A stretch of 64,000 nt of DNA from Oncomelania hupensis (Eukaryota; Mollusca; Gastropoda; Littorinimorpha; Pomatiopsidae). The translations under genes were made by a program, and so were the position numbers. Every line of letters starts with the position of its first letter. The first letter of the stretch is position 1. This document shows positions 9,493 to 24,600 of this stretch, one piece after another. The stretch is taken from positions 83,058,435-83,122,434 of the forward strand of contig CM072514.1 of assembly GCA_036898135.1 (NCBI GenBank), read 5' to 3'. The notes under the pieces were generated by a model. That model did no database searches, had not been told where the DNA came from, and saw nothing but the letters and a program-made list of their open reading frames with translations.

Positions 9493-12400
9493 GTAAGTGT
9501 GTTTTTGTACCAGTTTTAGTCTGCAGAGTTCCGTATTATGTGCTGTGGTGCTTCAATGAGTCGTATTGGTAAGTACACAGATCACGGCTGTTTATAAGCG
9601 GTACTTTCAGGCTATGGCTAAAAATAACCCTTGTGCTGTCCCTTATTCATTAACTTATTCATTAACTTATTGCTGGCTGAACTGCTATTAGCCAGATCTG
9701 AGACGCTGGCTGTGCATGAGTTTCAGCCGTGAGATTTCAAGTGGCTGGTGCCACGTACCGGTTGAATTTTTTCACAGGCCTGGTTAGAGTTCAGCCTTAG
9801 GGTACGTTCATGCTAAACCCGGCAATTTGACGTCGGCTGCCGCCGGCCACTGGTTGGAATCTGTGGTTATGCCCTTTTCTTTTTTCCCACCATGAAAACC
9901 GGCGATGCACGTTCATGCTGCAGCCAGTTGCCGTCAGCCAGCAAAATGCTTTGTCGCATGTCACAAAAAAAACGGCTGGCTGGTCAAAGCGCCATCTTTG
10001 TATACAAAGTACAGTGTGGCAGCAATTCGCCGGACAGCAACTTCGGGCTCTACCGTGAACACTGGTGACGGCAACTGGCTGACGGCAACTTGCCGGGCTT
10101 AGCATGAACGTAGCCTTAAGGCGCATTTCACTTCCGTTTTAAAAATCTTGTAATCCATTGTACTGAATCTGTTGCTAATAATTTACAAACAAAGAAAATT
10201 GTATAAATGTTTCCTGCTGCTTCTTTTTGTCATGTTTAGTGACGTCTGAAATTGGCTACATCGGTACTATCTGGATGCCTCGTGCGTTGTGTGTGTGTGT
10301 GTGTTCTCAACACCGGCTGTTCAATTTCTTTTGGTATTTCACTGGTTGTGTCCAGTTTTTGTATTTCATTTTATATGTATGGCTTGGAAGACAAAAGTAA
10401 ACTACAAAATTATACATTTTTACATGGAGCTGTTGTCCATAATTACAGCAAAGGTTTTTTTTTTTTTTCAGTCCTACTAATACTATCACTGCTGGAGTGT
10501 TTCTCGCTTTCCGATAAGAAAAACACAGATTCTTTTCTGTGTTGTTAATCTACTGATCTTAGTTAATGTACGTTTTCCAGGCAGATTGAAGTTGCCACAC
10601 CTTCAAAGAAGCTGATGGTGAAGACCAACGGAGTTTTGTTGGCCAATACTCAGGAGCATGAGTTCTGTGCCTCTGTCAGTGCTGACGGCAGCTCTGTCTC
10701 CATCATGGAGTTCACGCTCATCAACGTAACAGCCAATGCCATTTTCAAATTTATTTCTTGGGGTGCCATCCTGCCTGCACAGCCTGAGAAAGGCGGAGAG
10801 TTCTTATTTGAACAACCCACAGCAGACCAAATACTGCGCCCAAGTGAGTACACTAATATTACAGTTTGTCATAGTTCCTGTTGGTATTTAACCTTTAGCA
10901 TGCTAGCAAGCCTACAACCCATCAAGCCCTCTCTCCTCATTCACTGCCGGAGGCATATCCTGTGTTTCCACTGACTGATGTCCAGAGACAGGGCGAACCT
11001 TTGCCACAAATCTCAAACACGATGATGGAGCAAATGTGCATGAAGTTGAATAAGGAGCACAGAGTAATGACGATGAATGTGACTTTCAATCAGACTTTAG
11101 GTTCACCACACTTGGTGAAATTGTGGCCGCCTTTTTTGTTGAAAACTTCTGTATCGGCCAAGTAACCAAAATCTGACTTCTTAGATGAAGATGAGGCAGA
11201 AGTGAACTTTTTAAAGAAAGCTGGCAGCAAGAATGGTATATTTACATGACAGCAACGACCTGACTGTTGCAAAATCTCTGGATCTGTTAGAGATAGACAC
11301 TTAAATTTTTAAAAAATATTTTGCTTGTGTTTGGCTCTAGTTTCCAAACGTTATGCTTTATAGTTGGTTCAATAAAAAGTAAATATGGCCTGCCGCTACC
11401 TATTGTTACATTCTGTGTTGTCCTTAGTTTTTATTTTATTCAGATGAGGGTGGCGTTTGACCGAGTCTGGCATGCAGCTCTATGGGCAACAATGAAAGTG
11501 TACAACATCAGCCCTAAAATTATTGAAGTCATCAAAAGCTGTATGACAAGGCTACCAGTGCAGTCCTCCACAACAGCGCCATCGGGAACTGGTTCAGAAC
11601 AACAATCGGTGTGCGTCAAGGATGCCTACTCTCTCCAACACTCTTCAACATCTTCCTAGAGCGCATCATGTCAGATGCTCTTGCAGATCATGAAGGCACA
11701 GTCAGCATAGGGGGTAGAGCAATCTCCAATCTTCGTTTTGCGGATGACATTGATGGATTGGCTGGAGATGAACAAGAACTTGAACAGCTGGTACAGAGGC
11801 TTGATACCACCTCCAGAGCTTATGGAATGGAAATAAGTGCAGAGAAGACCAAAATGATGACCAACAACACCAATGGCATCAATACGGACATCAAAGTCCA
11901 AGGCCAATCCCTCAACACAGTGCATAGCTTCAAATATTTAGGAGCCATTGTATCAGACAATGGGTCCCGACAGGAAGTCCTCTCCAGGATCGCACAAAGC
12001 CCATTTGGAAAGACAGGACCATCAGTCTACATTCCAAAGTAAGACTGCTGCGCTCCCTTGTCATCTCCATCTTCCTATATGCTTGCGAAGCATGGACCCT
12101 CACAGCAGATCTCCAACGAAGAATACAAAGCATGGAGATGAGGTGCTACAGAAGACTTCGGGGCATTTCCTATACCCAACACATCACCAATGACAAAGTC
12201 CGACAGACCATCACACAAGCCATTGGACAACATGATGACCTGCTCACAGTGGTGAAGAAACGGAAACTCCGATGGTATGGCCACGTCCCCAGATCATCAG
12301 GCCTTGCAAAGACTATTCTGCAAGGCACAGTGCAAGGAGGTAGAAGAAGAGGGAGTGCAAGGAAGTAGAAGAAGAGGGAGACCGAAAAAGAGGTGGGAGG

Positions 12401-15281
12401 ACAACATTCGAGAATGGACTGGTTTGACACTGAGCGAAGCCATCAGGGCTGCTGAGGACAGAGGAAGATGGAGTATGCTGGTTAAACGATCATCTGTGGT
12501 GCCCCTACGCCCTCCGGGTTACGGGACAGGATAGGATACATGAGGGTATAAACCGAGGTCTAATCAGTCTGGGCATGAATGAATTCCCTCTGACACAAAC
12601 TTTACAGATCCTAAGACTGGTGTCCTACACCTGTGATTACAAGCTACATATAAATGCACCCCCCATTGCACTAAGTCCCTTCCTCCCTTTCCCACCTCTC
12701 CTCCATCCATGGTTACTCAGGATTGCTCAGTTGCCTGGGGTGTCAGACGATGTGTTTAAGGCAGCAAGTGGGCGGCATGAGTTAGATCCTTTATCAGCCA
12801 GTGCCTTGAGCCGGTCTTGAGCCTGGAAAGCGCTCTATAGGAATGATAAAATGTCATGTGTTGTTTCTTTTTTTCTTTTTTTTTTCTTTTTTTAATTATG
12901 ACTCGCTGACTCTATCCTGTTGTTTGTGACATTGTGTGCTGTCCGTACTGTTTTTCTAGCTCCGAGCATCTTCTGTCTCTGTGCCTTGTTTCACTGACGA
13001 GGCCCACACAGCAGTGTTCTGTTGATGCAGGTGGGAAGGTGGTGCTGAAGATGGTTGTCACGCCCAGGAAAGAACAAGTGATCACCTTCACCATTTTGTT
13101 CCGCCTGCTGGACGAGCTGCAGCGGAGGAAGGGAGGGGAGAAAACCATGGAGACGGTGCAGGCCTGCAACGTCAGGATCAAGTGCTGGAGCCAGCTGACC
13201 CAGGACCTGGCCACCACTGGCACAGGCTTCAAGAAGGCCAAGAGACCTCGCCACCGCAATTATGAGCAATGCTACCAGATCCAGGGCCCCCCTCCACCCA
13301 CTGCCTCTTCGTAAGCTTCACTTTAGTTTAGTTGATGTTTTTATTTTAAAGTTTGCTGTTGTTATTTTATTTTATGTTTATATTTTAATGTTTTCTGTTG
13401 TTATTACAGCGGAACCTCCGGTATACGACCGTCCAAAATCTGAGAAAAAAACGGTCTTATAATAGAGGTGGTCTTATACCGGAAACAAGGGGTGGGGTGG
13501 GAGGGGGAAGGGGGTCAGGCTCGGAGGGGTATGTAGTCATAATTTTCACACTCACCAGCATGTATTCTCTGACAAAGGAAACTGTAAAACATGTTTCATT
13601 TTTAGCTTTGTATTTTATTCACAACTTCAAAAATAGAAAACATTCGAACCACTGCCAGACGCGTTCATCCAAGTCTGTCAGTGCAGAAGCTCTCAGTTTT
13701 GATGTTTCCCTTTTCGCCATTTTCTCCACTCTCCCATCGTAGTTTCACAGATTCCTTATCCTTTATGATGAGCTGAATTTGGGTCTTCCCAATGTCTAAA
13801 CTTCTTGCAATAGACAAACAACTCTCCCCATTTTCACTTCTTTCAATCACTTTCATTCTCTCTGCCAAACTCAAAACGTTCCTCTTGCGCGACGCCATTT
13901 TGACAGCCAGTGTAGGCGAGTAATGTCCCTTATTTGCGAACCGGAAATAGCAGACAACAGCAGGCGTACACTTACATGAGAGAAAAAACGAAAGGTACAG
14001 ACAGCAAATTAACTGATATCTCTTTTAAATTGCCATAAGACGGTCATATAAAGGGCTTAAGACACGGTCGCTGGTCGCATAAACGAGGTTGTCGCATACC
14101 AGAGGTCATTTATTATTGGAAGTGAATCCGTCAGAAGTTTTCAGGTCACATAACAGAGGGAGTCGTATACCAGAGAGCCGGATACCAGAGGTTCCACTGT
14201 ATTATGTTTAACTCTCTGCATGAATGCTGGTGAAAGGGCCATCATCCTTATTGGCTCACATGCATAGCAATGTGAGTCTATGTACTCTCCCCTCCAAAAA
14301 ACTTTCCAGATTTTTGCAAACCTGTGCGAGATAACTCCTATCATATCCCTATCCTATCCTGTCCCGTAACTTGAAAGTCATTGGGGCACCACAGATCATT
14401 TAACCAGCGTACTCCCTCTTTCTCTGTCATCTTTCTCTGTCCTCAGAACCCCCCCACCACCATCCCCCCATCCCTCCCCTCCCCTGTGAGGGTGCCGAGG
14501 GTTTCGGTATAAATAGTATCCCTGCTTTATGGAAATTTAGTGCTTTAAATTCCCACTGTCGCTGTTCTTTCTCATTGCTACTCTGTTCTATCAATCTACT
14601 ATACTATCTTCTTCTTTGCTAGACCAGTCACCTACCTTTTTTCTTGAAAACTCTTCCAGGACAAAACTCCTCATTTGTGTGTGAGGTCTGTGGGATCAGC
14701 TTGGGAATATTGGATGCTTTCTACCAGATGGTCACTGGGGCTTCCTATGATGTTATTATTTGGCAATGTAGGCATTTTATATGTATGTTTTGTTGATGTT
14801 TTATAATGATGTTTATATTCTATTTTGTTTAAATTGTAAACGGGGGTTCGATAAATTAGACTATAGCCTCAGCGTCCCCTGCATGAGATGTCGTTATTGT
14901 AAAGTGACCGGCTGGTGGAATTCCTTCAGTGCTACTACTGGGGTTGTTTTGGCGGATCAGGGGCGAGTCCTCTTTCAGCGAAGTTGTGGTCTTGATTTTG
15001 TGGTCCTGATTTGGCGCTTCGCAGTCCGCTGGACCCTGTAAGCAATGAATAACTAACTAACTCACTCTGTCCTCAGCAACCTTCATGGCTTTGCTCAGTG
15101 TCAAGCCAATCCATTCTCGAATGTTGTCCTCCCACCTCTTTTTCGGTCTCCCTCTTCTTCTGCCTCCTTGCACCGTGCCTTGCCGGATGGTCTTTGCAAG
15201 GCCTGATGCTATGGTGACGTGGTCATACCATTGGAGTTTCAGTTTCTTCACCAATGTGACCATGTCATCATGTTGTCCAAT

Positions 15282-15362
<81 letters not shown>

Positions 15363-18300
15363 GTGATTCCGGTGGTTGCAGTATAAATAGTATCCGCACT
15401 TTCTGGAAATTTAGTGCTTTAAATTTTCACTGTCACTGTCTGCCTCATTTGTTCTTTCTCATTCCTGCTCTGTTCTATCAATCTGCTATACTATCTTCTT
15501 CTTGGCTAGACCAGTCAGCTACATTTTTTATTGAAAACTCTTCCGGGACAAGATTCCTTATTTGTGTGTGAGGTCTGTCGGATCAGCTTGGGAATATTGG
15601 ACGCTTTCTGCCAGGTGGTCACTAGGGCTTCCTATGATGTTATTATTTAGCAATGTATGCATTTTATATGTATGTGTTTTGTTGATAATTTATAATGATG
15701 TTTGTATTCTATTTTGTTTTTGTAAACGGGGGTTCGATAAATTAGAGTACAGCCTCAGTGTCTCCTGCGTGGGATGTCTTTATTGTAAAGTGACTGGCTG
15801 GTGGAGAGCGTTCAGTTTTACCACTAGGGTTGTTTCGGCAGATCTTTTATGCAGATCAGGGGTTGTCCGGTTCTGATTTGGCTCGGAAGAGTCCGCTGGA
15901 CCTAAAGCTATAATTATGTAATGTAATGTAATGATGGTCTTTCGGACTTCATTGTTGGTGATGTGCTGGGTATAGGAAATGCCCAGAAGTCTTCTGTAGC
16001 ACCTCATCTTCTGATATGACTCCTAAATAGTCTAAAAATGACATTAAAAAAAAGTAAGTCCATGCCAATAAGTCTTCTGTAGCACCTCATCTTCTGATAT
16101 GACTCCTAAATAATCTAAAAATGACATTAAAAAAGTAAGTCCATCCGGCCATCTATCTCTACGCCGTCTGTCTATGCAAAAGTGGCTGAACCTATTTCAA
16201 CTATCACAACCAAACTTGGTAAGATGGTGTATACCCATGAGACCTCATAAATGATCAGTGAATGAATGACTTCACTTCAAGCTCAAGGTCATAGGTTCAA
16301 CAAATGATAGTCAAGAAATGAAAAGTCTTCACAAAATTTGACTTTTTTTTTTCTAGGTTATTAATATTGAACTTATGATTCTTTGATGCATGATAGATAT
16401 CAATGAGAAAAACATACTTTACAAATGTGGTCAACCTCACTTCAAGGTCAAGGTCACTGGAGCTGTCCAAAGCCCTTTAGAATAGGTACTTTGAAGTGAC
16501 CTTGGCCCTAAACTACGAGAGACATAAAGTCCAAACTTGTTGTATTTAGAGATGATAGATTGATCTTTCATATATGTTCAGTTTTTGCGTTGGTCTTGAA
16601 GGTCAAGGTCATTTTAGGCCTTGCAAAAACATATTAAAAAATAGGTCATTGTACAGTGTAATGGCTGTTTATTTAACCCATAGTATGCAACATTAGGTTA
16701 TTTGATCAGACGTGCATGAGAGGTCAAGTCACTGAAGATCAAGGCCATCCCAAGGTCACCGTTTTTTTTTGCATAATACAACTTTTGCTGTACTTTATTT
16801 GATAGTATATGAGCGTATCTGGAGCTGGAGGTCAAGGTTATCTCAAAGTCAAGAGCATAGAAAGTTATCAAAGTCGGTACTACTTAGCATTGTAATAGCA
16901 CCGTTTCTTTTTTTTTTTTCGGGGCACTCGTTTTAATGTTATATATTGCAAGTTCCATAAGGAACATGTGAGTCATATGAGCTTGGCCCTTGTAGTTTGT
17001 TGTTTTGTTTGGCTTGCATGAGTACCAAAGTGATATTGAGTCTTATGTACTCACCCAAAAAAACCATTTCCAGAGCTTTACAAATCTGTGCGAGACGAGT
17101 CCTAAATAGTCCAAAAATAACAACCAAATTTCTTTGCTATAGGCAGCCTTATTCAATGTTTTGAGGAGGCAATAGATCTTTGCTATCTTTCCCTTATTCC
17201 CTGGGGATTACCATCTCATAAGGGTAATACCCAAGATGCTGTCATTTTAACTCTGGTCCCATTTTTTGAGGCGAGACAACCTACCTCCTGTGTATTGCAC
17301 AAACTGTTTGTTGTGTTGCAGAAAGTTCCATTAGTGAAATTTGTCTGTTTTGTTGCAGGAAGTTGCTTCCTTTAATGGCTTCACTGTAGGCCAATTTTAT
17401 ATAGATTTTTTATATAGATATAGATATATATTACACAAACTACTTGTCATGTTGCAGAAACTTGCTCCCCTTAATGACCTCTCTATAGGCCCGTTTTATT
17501 TATATAGATATTTATGATATAAATGTGTTTTGAACAAAGTTTTTTTTTCTTCTGTCATGTTGCAGAAATGACAATTTACAAATAAATATGTTGTACACAA
17601 ATGTTTTGCCCGTTATGCTGCAAAACTTGCTTTCTTTAATGACCTCTCCATTTAGTTTATTTAGATATTTATGATATGCCATGTTGCCAAAAGGTGCTAC
17701 TTTAAGAGTTGGCTAAAATAAATGCAAAATAATAGCATTCCCATTGCTATCTTTTCTGTTTTCAGTTGTTGAGGTAATGCTAGAATGACTGAACAGACAG
17801 CAGAAATAAAATGATATAAAAGTCATGTGCGACAGTCACCACATTTTACCCGCCAGAAAGCAACAACGATTGACATTGTTTGTGTGGTGTAAAAGAGTGC
17901 AAAGGATAGTTTGATCCATTGGCCTCAGTTCGTCAATTCTGTGAGCCAAGAAATGTACAAATTTCTACCTATCAAAACGAGATATTTTTATGTTCGAAAT
18001 AGTGAGATATTGCCAATTAAAAAACGGTACAAATATCTACCAATCAAATGAAGATATTTTTATCTTCGAAATATTGAGATATTGCCATTTAAAAAACAGT
18101 TCGTCGAACATTAGGTGCGTTATAATGTCAATACCGAAAGTCTCTTCCATCATCTTTGATCAATATGAACCGCATAGCAGAGGATTTATGATGTCGTCAC
18201 TTCTTGTTCACATGCAGCATAGCAATTTTCGCGATAAAAATATCAACAAACTTTTTGCCTCAAGCGGTTTTACTTGTAACAATCAATGTTCAACATAGTT

Positions 18301-19420
18301 GTCTTCTTCTTTTAATTTTGTTTCTTTTGCCAATTCTGCTTAGAAACTTTACTTATTGTTTCTGCGTATCACATGATGCCAAGGCGCCAGTTGGGATTTA
18401 TGATCGAGGATTGCTATGAACCATCAAAACTCGAGAAAGTATGTGGTAATATTCACCTTTGCGCAATGTTCGACATAAAATCAAGATTCGGCATATTTTC
18501 TGCTTGGTCTTGCATTAAGGTTACCAAAACAACTTTTGATTAGAAACCATACGAAAGCTGTGCGGACTTAACAATTTTGGCAGGTTGTTGTACCCAACCA
18601 TGTGCGTTGAGAATGGTTAAAAGTGTCTATTATGTCGCAGAAACTTGCTTCACTTAATGACCTCGCTGTAGGCCCATTTTATTTTTTGTATAGATATTTA
18701 CGATATAAATATGTTTTACACAAACTTTTTGTCTGTTGTGTTGTAGAAACTTGCTTCACTTAATTACCTTGATTTAGGCCTGTTTTAGTTATATAGATAT
18801 TTACGATATTGATATAATTTTATTATCCGGTTTGTATTGTGCACAGTTCTTATGGTGGTTCTGTTAGGAATAAACTCCCTTTGTGTTTTTCACTACACTG
18901 TTCCTGAATAGCAATTTGTTGGGTTTTCTTTGTTTGGTTGTGTGGCCTGGTGCGACAATGGGTTAGGCGCTGGTTCCTAGGCCAAAGGTCATGGGTTCGA
19001 ATCAGTGCTTGGCCCTTCAACTTGGAACTCTCTTCCCCTCTCTCTTCGCAGCTCTCCAAACATAGCTACTTTCAAATCCAACTTGAAAACTCATCTCTTC
19101 CTTAAATGTTTCTGATCTTGCCTCCCATCATCATCGTCATCATTTCTCCATTTGTTTTGTTTTGTTTTTTTGTTTTGATTCAGACCACCGCCACCACCCA
19201 CCCCATCACCCATCCTTAACTCTCCCCACCTCCCTCCCTACTTCCCTCCCTCTCTCCCTCTCTCCCTTCTTCCCTCCCTCCCTCCCTCCCTTCCTCGTCT
19301 CTTATTCATTAGCAAGTGTCTGATTTTATTTTGTATGAAGCTGGATGTTTAGAATGAATGCGTGAGTACTGAGCTTTGAACTGATATTGTTCATTGGGAA
19401 AAAGCACTCTATAAATATCC

Positions 19421-19472
<52 letters not shown>

Positions 19473-21623
19473 CTGGCATGGATGAATTTATATGATTTAA
19501 GTATTTGACATTTCAGGTCACTAAGTATCTTTTTGGGTACTCCTGTTTCTTGCCTCCTTTAAATAACTGCATTGGATGAAGTCAGTGAATATATTTTCAA
19601 CATAAAACTCTTGTTTCATTTCTGTCTTGTAACAGCAACCTCTCAGTCTCTGCCTTTTTATCACATATTAAAGATATAAAATGTATGTTTGTTGTGTATG
19701 TTGTAACGTGTGCCACATGTCAATGTGTATGTTAGTACATATCGCCATATTTTTAGCCTGATTTTTTTTTATTTAGGGAAAAGTGAGTATATTCCATCCA
19801 CGATTATTATTATATTTAAGTTATTAATTAATTACAATATTGGTTTATTTATTATTACTATTAAAAACATTAAATATATATATATATTTTATATATATAT
19901 ATATATTTTTTTTAGGTCAGAGTTTGACAAACTTGAACGGGAACGCCCCTTGTACCAGTATTACATACCAAAGGCGTTCCGTGTGTTTATCAACAAAGGC
20001 ATGAAGCTGGACGAAGGCTTCTACCCTGATGAAATGGAAATGCTAGAAGAGTTCAGGTAGGTTGGAATTAAAGTTTTTCTTCTTGGTCAGTTCATGCAGT
20101 CAACTTCAATCTGTGAGATTGTGTTTGTGAGCTTGTGTGCACATGCTATTACTGTAGTATGTTGTGAGTGTATTCTGAGCTTGAGACGTAGCAGTTAGTA
20201 ATGAGTTCCTAGAAAAGTCCTGAATTGGCATGAGCAAGGAAACTGCGTGATGAATATAATTGTTGAAAAGAATGTTTTATAAAAATTTCAAGATGCGTAA
20301 AGACACGAGGAAAAAACCTTGTCAATTTGCTTCTAGAATTTTGATTAGGATCACGACGCTGATTTAATAATAATAATGACGAGGGTGTTTATATAGAACT
20401 TTTTCCTAATGACATTGGTTCAAAGCGCAGTTCTCACGCATTTATACTTAACATCGAAACATATACGAAAATAAGTGAAATAAAAACGGTATTATGCCAT
20501 GACATAATACAAACATGAAAAAGAATAATTACAAGTAAACTAACAAAGACGAGGGAGAGAGGGGGAGGTGGAGAGCAGCTAAGAAGTGGGGGGAGGGGGG
20601 GGGCGGAGGGCATGCGGTGTGAAGGTGGTAGTCTAAATCAGAAAAAAAGGAATGGTGATGGGAGGCGAGATCAGACATTTTTACGGTAGAGATGAGTTTT
20701 CAAGTTGGACTTCAAAGTGACAATGTTCGGCGAGCTGCGAAGAGATTGAGGAAGACAGTTCCAAGTTGAAGGACCAAGCACTGAGAAGGATCGACAGCTT
20801 GCAGAGAGAGTTTGTAGCGGGGTATTTGCAGCATGAGGGTATCAGAGGAAGAACGAAGATTTCTAGATGGTTTGTAGAAGTGAATGTTCTGGTAATGTAT
20901 TTCAACTGAAGCAATGGCTTTTCTGACGTCACACTTGCGCTTCTGAAAAGTCTGTTTGTGAACTGTAAGTTTGGAAGACCGCCAAAGGCGCTCAGCTCTA
21001 CACCACTCCTGTTTTGCCTTGCCGATCTCGAGAGAGAACCCCGGCGCAGATGGACGGTCAGAGATCAGGCGGAAGGAAAAAAGGAGCATGCATGTTTGAT
21101 AAGGAGATAGCTGAAAGTAGTATGGAAAAAATGGGGAAAAAAGGCATGTTCAGAGTCAGGAGGAGCAGAAGAAAGTAAGTGGACAGCTTCAGAAGAGGTT
21201 TTCTTGTCCATGTTTTTGAAGTTGCGGCGGGGTGATTGTGTGTTTTTTTTCTTTTGAGGAGGAGAGAGGGAGAGATGGAGAGAGCAGAGAACAGCGTCGT
21301 GGTCAAACTCAAGATCTTGTGATACGATGACATGAGATAATGTTTTCGGACTGTCTAGCGATTGCACTGTCGATGATGTGTTCAGAGCGAGGGTATGTAA
21401 GTTCAGAAACAAATTGTGTAGGGCTGAGAATATGGAGGTTGTGAGAGATGCGTTTAGATTCCCAGTGTTCAGGTTGGTCAAAATGAATATTGAAGTCACT
21501 GAGAATGATGAGTTTGCCAGGTTTGGAGGAGTAGAGGTCAAGATTTCTTGACCCGGAGCGTTTGATTTAAATTCAGCTGTAGGAAATGTGCTTTTTAAGT
21601 GATTGGTATTGTTGTTGTTATTA

Positions 21624-21676
<53 letters not shown>

Positions 21677-24600
21677 GTTGTTGTTGTTGTTATTGTTATT
21701 TTAACAGGGACGCATTGAAGTTGAGCGACTTGAAGTTTGGGACATACCATCATCGGTTCACAGCACTGCTGTACATGGAGGAACACCAGAACGATGTCAA
21801 CATGGAGTATTTCACTCTGGAGAACCATCCTTTCAAAGTCCATCCCAATGGACAGGTCTCCTTTAAAGTGAGTTAGGTTAACCCGATGATATTAATTAAA
21901 TGAATGAACAGTGAAATGTAACCTCTAACACCCACCATTGGTGAATATGGCAGACTGAGATAAGCATCCTTAGGATAAGGCCCTAAGTCAACACTGAACT
22001 ACCAAAGAAATACTGCTAAGACAGACATTTAAAATTTGCCACTTTTTCTTGCCCACTACGGGATTCGGATCTTTGGTCATCCCTGTGCCAGGCGGATCTC
22101 AACCCCTGTGAAATATGATAATTTTTATGCACAGCTGTGTGTATAAGATGCACAGAAATATAAAATGTGACAGCACCTCTTTTGAGACTGGTGCATCACT
22201 TTGATACACAAATTTATGCACGACATTTGATCATCTGTATGCGTTCCGCAATCTTACAGTCGTCCTTCAGGCAAAAGGCGATCATTCCATGTACTATGCA
22301 AACATCAACCATGAAATGACAGCAAATAATATCTTTTTGTTTCTAAAACTTTTACATTAGCCACAGTGTTTCTTCCCTGGTCAGTTCAGCTGGAGCTAAA
22401 AATAACTTGCTAAAGCTACCACCATCACGCTTATCCACCCTCTTCATCCCCTTTCTCCCTTCCTTTCTTCCCTACACACTGGCGCTTGAATTGATACATC
22501 CTACGGCTATACTAACTGTAGGCCTAGCACACACAGCGATAAGCTGAAAGCTGGCTCGCTGTGTAATCAGTTGCTGAACACCCAGAATTCCCGGAGGCGC
22601 CACCAGATTTAGCAGAAGACAACGCAAAGGATAATACTTGTCAGTAATATGAAACAAAACATGCCACACTTTACAAGACAGAAAAAANNNNNNNNNNNNN
22701 NNNNNNNNNNNNNNNNNNNNNNNNNNNNNNNNNNNNNNNNNNNNNNNNNNNNNNNNNNNNNNNNNNNNNNNNNNNNNNNNNNNNNNNNNNNNNNNNNNNN
22801 NNNNNNNNNNNNNNNNNNNNNNNNNNNNNNNNNNNNNNNNNNNNNNNNNNNNNNNNNNNNNNNNNNNNNNNNNNNNNNNNNNNNNNNNNNNNNNNNNNNN
22901 NNNNNNNNNNNNNNNNNNNNNNNNNNNNNNNNNNNNNNNNNNNNNNNNNNNNNNNNNNNNNNNNNNNNNNNNNNNNNNNNNNNNNNNNNNNNNNNNNNNN
23001 NNNNNNNNNNNNNNNNNNNNNNNNNNNNNNNNNNNNNNNNNNNNNNNNNNNNNNNNNNNNNNNNNNNNNNNNNNNNNNNNNNNNNNNNNNNNNNNNNNNN
23101 NNNNNNNNNNNNNNNNNNNNNNNNNNNNNNNNNNNNNNNNNNNNNNNNNNNNNNNNNNNNNNNNNNNNNNNNNNNNNNNNNNNNNNNAGGCCTGATGCTA
23201 TGGTGACGTGGTCATACCATTGGAGTTTCAGTTTCTTCACCAATGTGACCATGTCATCATGTTGTCCAATGGCTTGTGTGATGGTCTGTCCCCCCCGTTG
23301 GGATACTGGGGGTTTCAGTAGAAATAGTATCCCCACTTTCTGGAAATTTAGTGCTTTAAATTCCCACTGTCACTGTCTGCCTCATTTGTTCTTTCTCATT
23401 CCTGCTCTGTTCTATCAATCTGCTATACTATCTTCTTCTTCGCTAGACCAGTCACCTACCTTTTTTCTTGACAACTCTTCCAAGACAAGATTCCTTATTT
23501 GTGTGTGAGGTCTGTCGGATCAGCTTGGGAATATTGGACGCTTTCTGCCAGGTGGTCACTAGGGCTTCCTATGATGTTATTATTTAGCAATGTATGTGTT
23601 TTGTTGATAATTTATAATGATGTTTGTATTCTATTTTGTTTTTGTAAACGGGGGTTCGATAAATTAGAGTACAGCCTCAGCGTCCCCTGCGTGGGATGTC
23701 TTTATTGTAAAGTGACTGGCTGGTGGAGAGCATTCAGTTTTACCACTAGGGTTGTTTCGGCCGATCTTTTATGCAGATCAGGGGTTGTCCGGTTCTGATT
23801 TGGCTCGGAAGAGTCCGCTGGACATAAAGCTATAATTATGTAAGGTAATGTAATGATGGTCTTTCGGACTTCATTGTTGATGTGCTAGGTATAGGAAATG
23901 CCCAGAAGTCTTCTGTAGCACCTCATCTTCTGATATGACTCCTAAATAGTCTAAAAATAACATTAAAAAAAGTAAGTCCATGCCAAGAAGTCTTCTGTAG
24001 CACCTCATCTTCTGCTATGACTCCTAAATTATCTAAAAATGACGTTAAAAAAAATGTAAGTCCATCCGGCCATCTGTCTCTACGCCGTCTGTCTGTGCAA
24101 AAGTGGCTGAACCTATTTCAACTATCACAACCAAACTTGGTAAGATGGTGTATACCCATGAGACCTCATAAATGATCAGTGAATGAATGACTTGACTTCA
24201 AGCTCAAGGTCATAGGTTCAACAAATGATAGTCAAGAAATGAAAAGTCTTCACAAAATTTGACTTTTTTTTCTAGGTTATTAATATTGAACTTATGATTC
24301 TTTGATGCATGATAGATATCAATGAGACACACATGCTTTACAAATGTGGTCAACCTTACTTCAAGGTCATGGTCACTGGAGCTGTCCAAAGCCTATTAGA
24401 ATAGGTACTTTGAAGTGACCTTGGCCCTAAACTACGAGAGATATAAAGTCCAAACTTGTTGTATTTAGAGATGATAGATTGATCTTTCATATATTATGTT
24501 CAGTTTTTGCGTTGGTCTTGAAGGTCAAGGTCATTTTAGGCCTTGCAAAAACATATTAAAAACTAGGTCATTGTACAGTGTAATGGCTGTTTATTTAACC

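Larger units (their letters stand above)
15199..22687. repeat. Left copy of a near-identical large duplication (likely haplotype 1)
   Basis: Collinear with 23188-33705 base for base apart from small differences and four transposons present only in the right copy. It contains MOV10-like exons 4 and 5. It ends exactly at a 500-N gap in a sequence that recurs at 33664-33705. See findings. Confidence 0.9.

Noticed and set aside
9493..10580. Additional MOV10-like exon between coding exons 1 and 2
   Set aside because: Exons 1 and 2 join in phase (AA + G) and the interval holds only a Harbinger MITE and microsatellite sequence.
22649..23336. Long frames across 22688-23187
   Set aside because: They run through 500 N and have no content.
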